Both the position numbers and the translations under genes were made by a program. DNA of 64,000 nt, from positions 248,001-312,000 of the forward strand of contig JAKOGI010000535.1 of the NCBI GenBank assembly GCA_029747015.1, in the 5' to 3' direction. This document shows, piece after piece, positions 1-11,588 of the stretch. The number at the start of each line of letters is the position of its first letter. Position 1 is the first letter of the stretch. The notes beneath the pieces were generated by a model that made no database searches, was not told the origin of the DNA, and worked only from the letters and a program-made list of their open reading frames with translations. Source of the DNA: Carnegiea gigantea. Taxonomy: Eukaryota; Streptophyta; Magnoliopsida; Caryophyllales; Cactaceae.

Positions 1-829
1 GTTTTGATTTACCAACTTTCTAATTTGGTTTATAATCATCAATCAATTGCTCAAAATTACATGAAATAATTTAGAAGCACCTAGGCATGTTGGGCTCTAG
101 CTTTACCTTTAAGGAAAAAGGCAGTTGCATATCATGTTTGAGGGAGCTGAACCTTCATTTGAGTTAGGCCAAAAACCATGATCAAGGAGAGAGAAAAATA
201 TAGAGTTAAGTTTCTTCTACAATACTCCATTTGTGAGCCTGATTAGGGAGACAAATTAAGTGGTAGAGTGGGTTTGTTTTGATCCCACTATTGGGCTAAA
301 TTCTTAGCCTAATTTCTCCTCCCACTTTAATATGTAGGTCTTAAGCACAAACACATTCGACCTAGCTGCTCGATTTCATACCCAACTTTGTCAATTTTTC
401 TTCAATTCATAATATTCATGGCCAACCGCATAAAACTACATCAAATCCTATAAAAAGACCTCAACTATGAACAATATCCATGTACTAGAGGAACTTAAAT
501 GACCACTTTTGATGACCAAACAAGTGGCAAAATGTTTTAGATAACTAATGAATACATTGAACGATGAGCTTTAAGGTGATCACACCTAAGCCACTCAATG
601 ATCTAGGTGGTGAAATTTATTGATAGGGATGTTGGCACCGGGTATAAAATAATGATACGTGATATTCTTTTGCATTGTGAAGTTGATCTCATTCCTAATA
701 GTTTCCTTCGTCATTCTTGGGCATTAGACGAGAGAGCATTGCATTTTGCTGGAGATTGTGAATATTCACTGTGTTTGTAATCTTATATAAGAACTTGACT
801 TAGGCTTGTTAAAGTAATGATAACATTGG
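1..829. other. Unassigned AT-rich sequence, no gene seen
   Basis: I find no open frame, RNA gene or repeat boundary here that I can support. The sequence is probably old transposon DNA, because everything downstream is, but nothing in it shows that directly. Confidence 0.4.
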
Positions 830-2060
830 CATTTTTTTAGAGAAATTGTGGAAGCTTGAGGCATCTCTAAGGATTAAAATCTTAAGTGGAATGTGTATGT
901 GTGTGTATATGTGCGTGTGTGTACATGTGTGCGTTATAATGCTGTTCCTCGAGGGCCAATGGTAGCTAACACTTTAACATGTTGATGGGAGTTGCGGTGT
1001 ATGTAGGACTGTGTTGGAGATCATTTTTCATAGTATTTTCAATGCCCATTACCCACATTGATTTAGGAAGCTAGCAATTTTGATGAGTCTTTTTGGAATG
1101 TACCTTTTCCCATCTTTTCAGAAACTAGATATGAATGATATGGGGTTATTCTTGGCTATAGTGTGTAACTGATTTGAAATATCAAAATTGGATTGTTTTT
1201 AGTAAGTCTGGTAAGTCCTCAAAGGTAGTGGTGGAAGCAGCATAAGAGCTTGTCAGGAGGTTTAGGCATTAAAGAAGAAGACTACCACATCTAAAATCAA
1301 GCTTACTAGAAGACGGTATCGGCTTGACCCAGGTTTGTGTTAACTAAATTTGATGCTACTCAACTCGGTAAATGAGGGAAAGAATTGGGTTTTATCATTA
1401 AAGACCCTAAACGAGAGGTAGTAGGTGCAAGAGCAAGGTGTGGTAGCTTGGGGCCCCCTAATTTCACCTCTAGTTTTCAAGTTCTACTTCAGTGAGTGTT
1501 TATAAAGGTTTGAGCTCTATAAAATTGAGTACATTCCCTCCCTATAATATTTTAGATTAAAATAAAAACCTTTTAGAAAATAATTTTTAGAAAAGCATCC
1601 CTAGGATCCCGAGGATGGATTAACTTGACCCCAAGACATTAGCCAAAAGTTAGGTCTATGGATGTTGTGGTGATGTAGACATGATTCTGGTCATCTCTTG
1701 GATTTAGTCATGTTGCATGCTAGAAAAGAGATAAAAGAAAGTAATAAACTTTAGTGATGGCTTGGATTATACATAGTGTTACAATTATAAGATGTGTGAA
1801 AACAATCAAGGTGTATTATGCCCGAACATGATAGTCAAAATTAATAATAGAAAAGTAAATAAGGATGACAAATTTATTGTCTTTATTTAGCCTTAGGGCT
1901 GACCTTGGTCTCGTTTGATAATGCTAGTATTCATCGCTCCTTCGTACTCTAAGTAAACAGTTTAGGTGGTTAGAGGCTAGTCCTAAAAGAAGTTTTGTTT
2001 GTGAAAAAGCTAATGCCTTGACGGACAAACTAGAGAAAAGAGGGCGAATGCTAGAGGAAC
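830..2060 (+). pseudogene. LINE-type 3' end remnant with RNase H-like domain
   Basis: Three short patches fit the 3' part of plant LINE-derived reverse transcriptase genes. Near 836-890 a frame reads LEKLWKLEASLRIKIL, like the start of the zinc-binding region after the RT (zf-RVT). At 1342-1440 a frame reads KFDATQLGK, a stop, then GFIIKDPKREVVGARA, like the plant RNase H fold (RVT_3) with its FDxA and GFxIRDxxGxVVGAxA pattern. At 1984-2040 SFVCEKANALTDKLEKR resembles the RVT_3 end (REANxxADxLAK). Stops and unrelated sequence separate the patches, so this is a dead fragment. It could instead be a chance similarity in the first patch; the middle patch is the strongest. Confidence 0.35.
897..937. 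repeat. (TG)n microsatellite, imperfect
   Basis: About 40 bases of TG repeats interrupted by TA and CG steps. Confidence 0.8.
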
Positions 2061-3067
2061 GCCTTTCGTTCTCGCCAAAAGAAAAATGTCTAAAGCAAGA
2101 GCATTCTTTGTAGCAAGAGAAAAGAAGAGAATGCTAAAGGAAGGGTGGTCTATCTAGTGAGGGAGAAGAGAAAAGAATTGTATGTTGTACACTCTCAAGA
2201 GGGAAGGGGTATCTTTTTTTGTACTAGTTAGGCGGAGAAGGATCTCGCCCAGGGTTTGTGGGAACAGCAAAAGTGGTTCCCTATGTCGGTTGAAGAAAAT
2301 AATTCATGCAAACACCTTAGCTGAAAGTAACCTTAGAAGCTAAGCTAAGGCTTACGGCCTTGCCATTACGGATGCTGATAATTAGAGTAGTTTTCCTGCG
2401 TCATTTTGTTTTGACTATAACTTTCTTGTTCGATCTTTAATTGGTTCGATTCCTTGTTTTAGACAACTTATTAAGTGTTGTTTCCAGTGAATTAAGTTTC
2501 ATGAGAGTTGGATAAGCTTGGAGATAGTTTTGGACCCAAGAGTGAAAACGTGTAGTTTTTGTGCATGTCGCACTATTAAACGCATATTGATTCCGTTGCT
2601 TATGGGATCTGAGCTTATGATATGTCATTGGAAAGCTTTTCAATGGGAAATATGATTATGTGAACTCAGTTATCATTTGACTCTTTTTTTGCGAACTGTT
2701 TGGTATCTTTAACATATTTTTGCAAACACTTTATCTTAAAAGATATTTTATTATGGCAACTAGGGCCTTTATGAAGCCTAAAACGAAGTTGCTTCATCAT
2801 CCAGTAAGTCAAGTAAGGTTGTGATCACCTCGTCAACCGACATGGCATGAAACTTGCACTCAATCTATATATTGGAGACATATTTATATGTCTATAAAGT
2901 GTTACACAATCTTCTAAGTTCTTTTCATTAGAAGTGGAAGAGGCTGGAGATTTTTTTTTTTTTTGCTTTACAAATAACATAGGAGATTTGTTTTCGATCT
3001 TTGATCATGGCAGGTGACTATGTTGCCTTGACACATGAGCTCAAGTGTGGGAATGTCTAAACAAATA
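2061..3067. other. Unassigned sequence left of family A
   Basis: There is no supportable gene. A short purine-rich stretch with repeated AAGAG motifs lies at 2040-2200 and a run of about 15 T at 2952-2966. Similarity to family A begins only near 3068, so this is a different, unidentified sequence. Confidence 0.4.
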
Positions 3068-3622
3068 TGCTTTAGATGAGGTGTATAAACTAGATAAGAC
3101 TCCTTCTGAGGGGTCAGGTGATGTGTTTATGCAAGAGGACTCACCTATCCTTGGTTTTGATGATAGTGTCCTCTGCAATCCCCTTGATCATTCCCATGCT
3201 TCCCCTATGTGTTCATTACCCTCTCATTTCCTTGAGTACTATATTGATGTGGCCATTAATAATCCCATAACTTGCGATGCTATTACTGATTTTGGTCTAT
3301 TAGGATAACATGTTTGATATGCTTGGTGGGAATGTTGATGATTATGTGTCCCTAGGTTACTTAAGAGGGGATGCCCTCTATTGACCCTTATTATATAGGC
3401 CTAGAGGACCTACCTAGGAGAGTCATGTGGATTACATTCTTTAATCCTTCCTATGATTTTTCAATAGGCTTCGATAAGGTTAAGAGGATACTTATTGCAT
3501 TTGGTGCGATTTTGGTCATTAACTCTTAGCTTGTTTTTTCTAAATTTTCGTCTTTGGTGTTTGATAAGCTCATGCGTGTTTTGACGAAATCTCATTTAAC
3601 TGGCCTTGTCTTGAAGTTGTGA
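3068..3622 (+). pseudogene. Family A gag-like protein, C-terminal part (A1)
   Basis: One frame reads through the motifs LDEVYKLDKTP, SPILGFDDSVLCNPLDHSH and EYYIDVAINNP, then needs a shift at about 3298-3310 to continue with NMFDMLGGNVDDYVSLGYL. The end keeps the family features: a hydrophobic stretch (ILVIN) followed by a FDKLM..LT.S.L motif and a final LKL before the stop at 3620-3622. The N-terminal half with the zinc knuckle is absent. The best copy is at 26900-27949. The function is inferred from the knuckle in the other copies, not from this fragment. Confidence 0.6.
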
Positions 3623-5441
3623 AGGAGTGGTTGATGCTCTATTTGGCCATTTGCGAGGAAGCATTAGCTTAGGTTTGCCCAACACCGAACCTAGTGAGAT
3701 TATTCTCTTTTGTTTTCCCTTTCCCTTTTCTTACTTTCTTTCCTTTGAATAATAATACTTTATCTAAGCATAAGGGATGGGTAGTTTCATGTTTTCTATT
3801 TTTGAATTTTAGATTGCATGCATGTTAAAGCATGTAGTTTTAGGTTTCTTTTTGTTTGCATTAGTGTGTTGCATTTAGTAGAATTTTAGGTTTGCATATA
3901 GGATTGCATGTAGGGATGGTGTGCATTTGTTTGAGATGCCCTCCAATGATGCTTTTGCTAGGCATGATAGCTTTCATAAGCTTGAGTAACTTTTGGGGTG
4001 TAATCCCTTTTAGTGCTAAAATTTATGAAGGTTTTGTGAATGTTTCTTGTTTTGACCCTTGTTTGAATTGAGAACCATGTCACCCCTTGCAGTCTTTAGC
4101 ACTAATGTTGCTACGTGTAAGTCATTTTGTGAGTTTACTGTGAATTTGGTAGATATCCTTTGAGACTTTGAGCCCTTTTTAGACTAATTCATTATATTTA
4201 GTTTTGTGTTCTTTCATGTGTGTGACTCATCCATGTTACATCTTTAGAACATGCCTAAACTCTTGTTCAAAACCACATCTGCACATGTATAGTTGATGAT
4301 ACGATAGAGGCATTTTTTTTCGTTGAACATTTTGGCCACATAGCGAACCTATCTCCATTGCTAGCTCCTTTGAGCTTATATCCGTCTTTGTTGTGAACAC
4401 TTCATATTAACCCTTGGCAAAACACATGTTCTTAACCTTCAAGCCAAGTCTATAGAGCATCACTTTCATCTATGTAATGGGTGGTTTTGGAGATAATTGA
4501 CTTTAAGGTAACTTTGGTATATTGGTTTGTTAAGGAGTTGATGATATTGAGCATTTAGTTATGTTTTCCTCTTATTTGGGCTGTATATATGTATTAGATT
4601 GTACGTTGTTAACTAGTACTCCTATGCCTTTTAATAATTGAAATTCTTATTTCATTTTCCAAAACATGATAAAAAGGGGGGAGGGAAGAAAAATCATGTT
4701 GGAAAAAAAAGAGAAAAGAAAGGAAGAAAGTACGAAAAACATTGAATGCATGATTGGCAATGGGCATGCAAATATCTTGTGTTCCTTCTTTGTCAACTAA
4801 TTTTCCACTTGATTCATTAGGGTATGTCCCTTATATTTGTTGTTTGGAGTGTTGGCAAACTTATAGGTTTCTTGATGTCTTATTGGTTCGTCCCTAGTCG
4901 TTTGGCTATGTAGCTTTGCATTGCCTAAATTTATTAGTCCACTCCTTTTCCTTAGTTCTTTTAGCCTACGTTACAACCCATATAAAGTCTTCTTGATTGT
5001 TATGTACACATTGTAATTTTAGTGGTGGAGAATTTGAGTGTCGTATCAAGCATATGGTAGTTTGCATCTTTGGAATGAGTCTTGGGTGAACCCATGCTAT
5101 ATTTCAAACACAAGTGGGAGCGTTCCATATTTCCTAAAAAGTGAGGTTTTATCGATCCATTTGGCTCTATTCAAGTCCATGTGCTTGCATGATGTGTTTT
5201 GTGGCTCTCTGGGGGTGATCAAGTTTGATATCGAGCTTGTCGTGTTTTACTTTTTCCAAAACCTTCTCCTCTCCTAACCTTGAAGTGCCTTCTGCACTAT
5301 TTGGAGTTGCCATTGATTGCTATTCTTGCTTGTGATGTGCAATGACTTGCGTACTTTAAGGAGGCTATTAGGTATTTGAATCCTATATGCATCCCTCTTA
5401 ACTAGTTTTCTCTAGTGTTTGCTTGAGGACAAGCAAAGGTT

Positions 5442-5455
5442 TAGACATGGGGGAA
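5442..5455 (+). other. Polypurine tract of A1
   Basis: Purine-rich ACATGGGGGAA lies immediately before the LTR start TGATGAATGTC, where plus-strand DNA synthesis would begin. The same arrangement appears at 29801-29811 and, on the minus strand, at 25122-25130. Confidence 0.7.
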
Positions 5456-7318
5456 TGATGAATGTCATATTTGCATAGCATTTTATAAGTTTTTGGGAGT
5501 CATTTTACGGCATTAGTGCACTTTATTGTACTATTTATGCCCTTATTCCTACTGTTATGCTTTGTTTCACTTGTTTTGAGCATTTTTACAGATTTTGACT
5601 TTGTGAGCCAAGTTATGTGAGCAGAATGAAGACTTTGGAGGCCTTGTGAATTAAAGAAGATAGCAAAAGAGACTTAAAAGGCACCTAACATGGAGAAACC
5701 GTGGCCAGTGCCACTGTCCAAGACGTTTCAGGAAGAAGCAGCAGCAGGAGGAAGTGAGAACAACTGAGGCAGAGTCCGCCATAGCTTGTCTGTGGTGGGG
5801 CCCATGGTCCGTGGCAGCCTGTGTTTTCTCGAGTTTGCTAGATTTCGTTGTCACTACTCATGCTCCAAGTGCTTGGATGATTTTGCACTCTTCTTCTGCC
5901 ATAAAAAGCCATTTTACTACTTCATTCATTCCTATGCTTCATCCATCCTCTTTTACAATACACCATCAAGTTAGGATTTAGATTAGATGAGAGAGAGTTG
6001 AGGGCAAGTTGAAAGTGAAACTTTGTAAGGATTTCAGGAGTCATTCTAGGGTGTTAGTGTGCTTAATTGTACTATTTATGCCCTTATTCCTACTGTTATG
6101 CTTAGTTTCACTTGTTCTAAGAGTTTTTGTAGATTTTGACTTTGTAAGCCAAGTTATGTGAATAGAATGAAGATTTTGGAGGCTTGTGAATAAAAGAAGG
6201 TAACAAAAGAGACTCGAACACATCTAACACGGCTAAACCGTGGCCAGTGCCACGGTCCAAGACGTTTCAAGAAGAAGCAGCAAAAGGAGCAAGTGAGAAT
6301 GACCGAGGCAAAGCCCACCACACCCTGTCGATAGGGGGTCCCATGGTTCATGGCAGTTGTGTTTCCTCGGGTTTGCTAGATTTCGTCATGGCTGTTCGTG
6401 TTCCAAGTGTTTAGATGGTTTTGCAGATTTCATTTCTGCCATAAAAAGCCATTTTACCACTTCATTCATCCCCATCCTTCATCCATACTGTTTTACAATA
6501 CACCATTAGGTCAGGATTTAGATTAGATTAGAGAGAGTTGAGAGCAAGTTGAAGGTCAAGTTGTGTAGGGATTTCGTGTCGGGTTTGTATCTACTGATAC
6601 AAACGTGCATCGACCGAGCAACTCCTTTCCCTTCTGTTATGTGTTCTCCTTAGGTTTTCTTGGTTTTAGATAGTATTGATTGTTATATTATATTTTGAAT
6701 TGTTAATCTCGAAAGTGAGTCAAATTCTTGTGAATGAATCAATGCTTGTTTTGATCTGAAAGTGCTTTGGATTTGTTGGTTTGTTCTATTGAATCTTAGA
6801 TGTTGATTTGCCAGTAGAAAACTTGATTAACTTCTTGCTTGTTTTAGACATTTGGTGAAGAACTGAAAGGTGAAACTAGATATCGGAAAACTAAGATTCG
6901 ACTTAAGTGTAAGATCCTTAGGAAGACCCACCGTTTAAGAAACCTCTAAAATTTATTAATCATGTTCTTAATGACCTTATATTAATCAAAAACTATTGAG
7001 AAATGGTAGTTGATTAGGTTTAAGCATTTCATTCCATCTTAAAAGAGGGGTTTGATAATTCAATTATCGGTTTTGGTACTGCCCATCAAAAGAAGAGGTG
7101 CTTGATTAATTCTTAAGTTTGAAAATCACTTGATTTAATTATGTTCCTTGATTAATTGTCTATTAGATTGTATAAGTAGCATAGTTAAATTTTATTCTCA
7201 ACTTAGATTTGCTTAGCCTATCTTAAGGGAGTATAACTCGGTAGCTTCACCTAATCGCTGTGAAATCGACCTTGATTTGCTATAACGCCACCGTGTGCTT
7301 GTGGGCCTATTAGGTTTT
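5456..7318 (+). mobile_element. Family A LTR (A1), enlarged by internal duplication
   Basis: The LTR starts TGATGAATGTC after the polypurine tract and ends in ...AGGTTTT before TGGCACC, the first bases of a tRNA-Asp primer site. It is 1863 bp against about 1320 bp for the LTR at 29812-31133. The excess equals the 541-bp tandem duplication inside it. Two copies of a hairpin with arms CCGTGGC/GCCACGG and loop CAGT lie in the duplicated part, near 5699 and at 6238-6255; the first copy has one arm mutated. Confidence 0.75.
5496..6577 (+). repeat. 541-bp tandem direct duplication inside LTR
   Basis: The unit 5496-6036 is repeated at 6037-6577. Both begin GGAGTCATT and end near GGATTTC. The copies differ by scattered substitutions and small indels, so the duplication is not recent. 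Neither LTR at 29812 nor at 34172 has it. Confidence 0.85.
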
Positions 7319-7388
7319 TGGCACCTTATTAAAAATATAAAATTCCAGACAAACATAAAAGTGCTTCAGATTTGTTAGGGATATTCTA
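7319..7388. other. Rearranged junction at a truncated primer-binding site
   Basis: TGGCACC at 7319-7325 is the first seven bases of a tRNA-Asp primer-binding site, then the match stops. After about 30 unassigned bases a 33-bp piece of forward LTR (7355-7388, matching 30578-30610) follows. The sequence then flips into an inverted LTR. Confidence 0.55.
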
Positions 7389-8270
7389 TCTAGTTTCACC
7401 TTTCAGTCCTTAACCAATTGTCTAAAACAGGCAAGAAGTTGATTAAGTTTCCTTCTAGTAAATTAATGTCTAAGATTCAGTAGAATACATGCAAGAAATC
7501 TAAAGCACTTTTAGATTAAAATAAGAATTGGTTCAATCACAAGAATTTAACTCAATTCCAAGGTTAACAATTCAAAGCTTAACATAAAAAAGAATACTAA
7601 TCTAAAAATCTTAAGTATCTAAAGAGAAAAGAGAAGAAAAGGGAGAGGAACATCTTAGTCGATATGTGCTTGTATAGGTAAATGAAAACCTAACCTGAAA
7701 TCCCTTCAAATCTTCACCTTTAACTTGCTCCAAACTCTTTCTAATCTAATCTAAATCCTAGCTAGATGGTGTATTGTAAAAGAGGATGGATGAAGGATGG
7801 TGATCCAAGGAAGACAACAAAACACAGCTTCTATTCGTAAAAATCAAAGCTTTTAATGTACAAAACGTGTGGAAATGAAAGGCCACGAAGAAAGCTAGCG
7901 GATACGGAGAAACAGGGGCCAGCACAGATTGTAGGGGGCCACCATGGATAGGTCGTGGTGCCCTTTGGTAGGTCCGTTGTCACTTTATTCATCTGCTACT
8001 TCTTCTTGGAACCTCCTGGACCATGGTACTGTCCACGGTTTGTCCTTGTTAGATGTCTTTGGCCCTCTTTTGCTATCTTCTTTGATCCACAAGGCCTCAG
8101 AAATCTTTATTCTGCTGGCTTACAAAGTCAAAATCTGCAAAAACTCTCAAAATAAGCGAAACCAAGCATAGTAGTAGCAATAAGGGCAGAGATAATACAA
8201 TTAGGCATATTAATTTCCTAGAATGACTTCCAAACACTGATAGAATCCTACGCAAATAAGACATTCATCA
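7389..8270 (-). mobile_element. Family A LTR fragment (A2), inverted
   Basis: The reverse complement matches the 5' two thirds of the family A LTR: it starts at 8270 with TGATGAATGTC and stops at 7389 near GAAACTAGATA, lacking the U5 end. No polypurine tract precedes its start; 8271-8305 is unrelated sequence. Together with the forward LTR at 5456-7318 it forms a large inverted repeat. Confidence 0.7.
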
Positions 8271-8459
8271 CAACAGGCCCTATACAAGCCATATCTTATC
8301 GGGTTAGTGTCGAATATTGGATTTTTCTCAATAGGTTTGGCTAAGCATTTTGTTTTTCGTTGTAAAAAAAAAACCAAAAAAATTAAAAATTCAAAAATTA
8401 AAAAATTAAAAATAAAAGAACAATGGCAATTTTTCATTTTCTCCTATTTGAACATGAAT

Positions 8460-8981
8460 TATTTTAGAGGTATTTTAAGCGTTTGCATGCTTTTCCTGCT
8501 CAATATGATTATTGTGTAGGCAAATGAGAAATTTCCGATATTGTTGAAGAGGGTGTGAATCGTAAAACCTATGTTCTTTTAGGGTAATAGGGCTTTCTTG
8601 CTAAAAGCGTTCATGTGGCATGATACTTACTTGAGTGGATTGCTTAGGATTCATTTGAGTTTCAGAAGGCAGCCTTATTTCTAGATATTTATTCCTTGAT
8701 CATTGTGCATTCTATGCTAGATCTTATTATGCTTCTTTTTGGTGTGACTTTTGTAATTCTTCTAACTATGATATAATTTATGTCCTTATTATGCATGTTA
8801 TGCTCAACCTGACTTTGCATCACGTAGGGACAATATCGATGTTGCCGTGACTTTACCCGATTCATCATTTCCGTTAGCATAGCGCACGAGGTTTGAGGTG
8901 GGTGAGCCTTTAGGGGGTGTTGCTAGGTTTAGCGTTATTGATGCATGTTTTGAGCTAGAAAATATTTTTGATAAGACATAT
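8460..8981 (+). pseudogene. Family A gag-like protein, N-terminal part (A3)
   Basis: Reading with frame changes gives RYFKRLHAF, FEFQKA and a knuckle region at about 8740-8785. The pattern is WCDFCNSSNYDI followed by NSCPYYACYAQPDFAS, so the CCHC histidine is replaced by tyrosine and a one-base loss shifts the frame. It continues as DACFELENIFDK up to the E2 insertion. The rest of this copy lies at 20282-20798. Confidence 0.5.
8977..8981. repeat. Target-site duplication CATAT of E2 (left)
   Basis: CATAT at 8977-8981 is repeated at 20277-20281, directly outside the E2 LTRs. Removing E2 and one copy rejoins the family A frame ...FDK.. / ..GTLLEGSYD.., which confirms the insertion. Confidence 0.85.
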
Positions 8982-11487
8982 AGCTTCGGAAATTTAATAT
9001 GGGGAAATCAGCGACTGGACCAACCTTCATGATCCAAGCCAACTTAAAATTTTTTTTTCTTTTTTCTCTCTGATTTCTTTTCAAAATTTTACGTTGCACC
9101 AAATTCATTAAAGCTTAGATTTAAAACTTCTTTCGAGTTATTTAAAATTTATAATACTTTTATTATTTACTCCTTTATATTTAAAATTTACCTAAGGACC
9201 CAATTAGCTAAAATTGACCTAAGACTTTTTTTTCTGAATATTCAAGGTTTGGTCTTTTGTTTTTTTTTTTAAAAAAAGGAAAACCCCTTTTTTTGTACCC
9301 TAGCAGCCGTGAGCATCCCCCCCTTTTTTTCTATTACTTCCCTTTTTCCCCCCAATACTCATGGCACCCCTTCTCTCTCTAGCTCTCTCTCTCTCTCTCT
9401 CAACTCCCTCTCCTTAGCAGTCCACTGCTAGCCGCTGTCGGCTAGCCATCAAGCTGCCACCCCTTGTCTTCCCTCTATCTCTTGGAGGTAAGTGGGGTGC
9501 ACCCCCATGCACCCCATGCATACAAACCCTAAAAAAAGTTTGGGTTTTTCTTGTATTGATTACTAAATTTGTGGTTTTGATGTGGGTTTTCAAGCATGAA
9601 ATGTTGATTTGTGTTTTTATGATTTTTTTTTCAGATTTAAAACTCCAAGGGTACGACGTTCCAATCGCTGCTTTCCCAAATTCGCATCAAGGTGAGCCTA
9701 AAGGGTTATTTGTTAGTTGTTTAAACTAAAAGTTTCAACTTTTATTCGACTTGGATTATGAGGGAGTAGAAATAGGGCTGTTGGGAATATCACGGGATTG
9801 GTTATGAGGGAAATCCTATGAAAAATCGAGCCAAGGATCGTGTTGCGGACGAAAAATTATGGGCAACACTCGAGGGGCGTAAGGACTACACCCACCCTGA
9901 CTTCTAAAATTTGGCCAGGTCAGATCAGGAGGTCTAAAATTGTTACGTTTCTAGGGTAGGTGCATCAGAGTGTGCCATGTAACCCAGTTTTTGAGTTAAG
10001 CGAATTGGAGCAGTGTAGCCCAAGTTAGGGTCGAATTACTGGGGACGGTCTTAATTGGGATAGTCAGTTACACTGTGGAAAGAATTAGAACAACGGCCCA
10101 GTTCGAGTTAGAATCTGATAAAAACCTAAACATAAGAAGTGTAGAGGATGGACCGACTTTCTATAATGGATAAGAAATTGATTTTTGATGTTGAGAGTAA
10201 ATGTTATAGGTTCTAGGAGTCGGACCCAGATTCTAGTTGAATTTGGATCCAGAGTTAGGCTTCGGTTGGGAGCCGTAGGCATAGGTAAAAATCTTTAAAA
10301 AATTCCTATAGGTAGGGCTGGGGCGAGAGTCTTGGTCCATAAAGTTTTAGACTGAATGTGGGCAATGTTTTGGCCTAGGTGCGGAGTAGTAGGCCCAAAA
10401 CTAGTAACCGGGCGCGTAATTTTGTACGGACTCTAGGTAACAATCATACCCTAACCCTTCCCTGAGGTGCTTGAAAAATTACATGTGCATTAAATATGGT
10501 AAGAGTTAATTTAAATGCTAATTTAATCAAATTATGGCATGAGTTAACTGAACGTGATTGCATAGCTGGAATTGTATGATTTGGCTATGTCAATGGAAAT
10601 TGTGTAGTGTGGTAATCCCCTTAGGGATAGGGTTGAATTTGAATGAGTTATGCAAATAAAATTGGCTTGTAAATTGGATAAGTAAAACGGTGACTATAAA
10701 AGCTGGTTATAGGTGAGATTGTTAACTAGTTATATTGATTGAAGGCCAATAGCCTTCCTCGAAAAATAGTGCATGTATGTGAGCAGCCACGTGCCCTGTT
10801 GGGACATGGGCCAGGTTAGCGGTAACCACCCATGTTGATGGTGGCCTAGGGAATGGGTAAGCGGTAACCGTCGTAGTCAGTGGTAGGCCATGATTAAGTT
10901 AAGTGGCTGTACTAAACCCAAGCACAAGCCATAAGACCTAGTGGGGTCGCTCACCCTTAAATCTGATTATAGTGATTAGATCTGAAATAAATCATGTGCA
11001 TCACTGAGATCACGCAAGGAAGGATGATTAGACTAATGGAAAACGAATAAGTGTGGCCTTTTCATTCCCCTAGCCCTAAAATGCTTTTAAAATGAATTTG
11101 TGTGCATAATTTGACTGTTAGGAGTGATTGTTTGCTGAGTTTATCTCATTGTTATAAAATATTTTGTTTTCAGGTGAACTAGTTTTGCATGAGATTGAGG
11201 GACCAAAGGTAGAGCAAGGCCCTGGCGCTTAATTGAAGGACTCCAATCTTTAGTTATTTAGAGAATGGATTTCATTGAACAATTGTGTCAATTTAGTAGT
11301 TGTTTATTAATGATTGAATCCTTTGAATTGAAGTATTATGAAGAAGCTTTGTATTAATTTTTGTTTGATACATAGCCTGGTATTTCTAAGAAGGATACAC
11401 GGCGGTAACACCCTAAACTAGGTTCCACTGCCAGATAGGATAATGATTAGTAATAAAGAAATGAAATTGGAAATTCGGGGTCTTACA
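8982..11487 (+). mobile_element. E2 5' LTR
   Basis: It is 2506 bp and aligns along its whole length with 17756-20276, with differences every ten to fifteen bases by eye. The first bases differ from the 3' LTR (AGCTTCGGAAATT against AGTATTAAAACCCCAGAAAT), so the terminal TG has been lost or changed. It ends ..TCTTACA. A CT-rich microsatellite lies at 9373-9400 before a C-rich stretch. Confidence 0.8.
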
Positions 11488-11490
11488 AAG

Positions 11491-11502
11491 TGGTGTCAGA
11501 GC
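11491..11502 (+). other. E2 primer-binding site, initiator Met tRNA
   Basis: TGGTGTCAGAGC matches the complement of the plant initiator tRNA-Met 3' end (TGGTATCAGAGC) with one change, three bases after the LTR end. Confidence 0.8.
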
Positions 11503-11588
11503 TTCAGGTTGACTGACCAAGAAGGCTCACCTAAAAGATTGTAAGAAACTAAGAACTAAAATTAGTAGACTTAAGGACTACTCGGAGT

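Larger units (their letters stand above)
3068..5455 (+). mobile_element. Family A copy A1: 3' part of internal region
   Basis: The segment aligns by eye with the internal regions at 20282-22104, 27390-29811 and 31780-34171, starting in the middle of the gag-like frame and running to the polypurine tract. The 5' part of the internal region is missing. After the coding remnant comes about 1.8 kb of non-coding sequence that is nevertheless similar in all copies, including a purine tract at 4668-4740. No protease, RT or integrase motif is present. Confidence 0.75.
8306..8981 (+). mobile_element. Family A copy A3: 5' part of internal region
   Basis: The match to the internal region begins at AGTGTCGAATATTGG, the sequence lying just after the primer site at 31134-31151. 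It runs until it is cut at 8981 by the chromovirus E2. The same copy continues at 20282. Confidence 0.75.

Noticed and set aside
8307..8519. 70-codon Lys-rich frame at the start of the A3 internal region
   Set aside because: It is generated by an A-rich tract (8365-8425) that varies in length between copies, and it is not conserved in A5 or A6.
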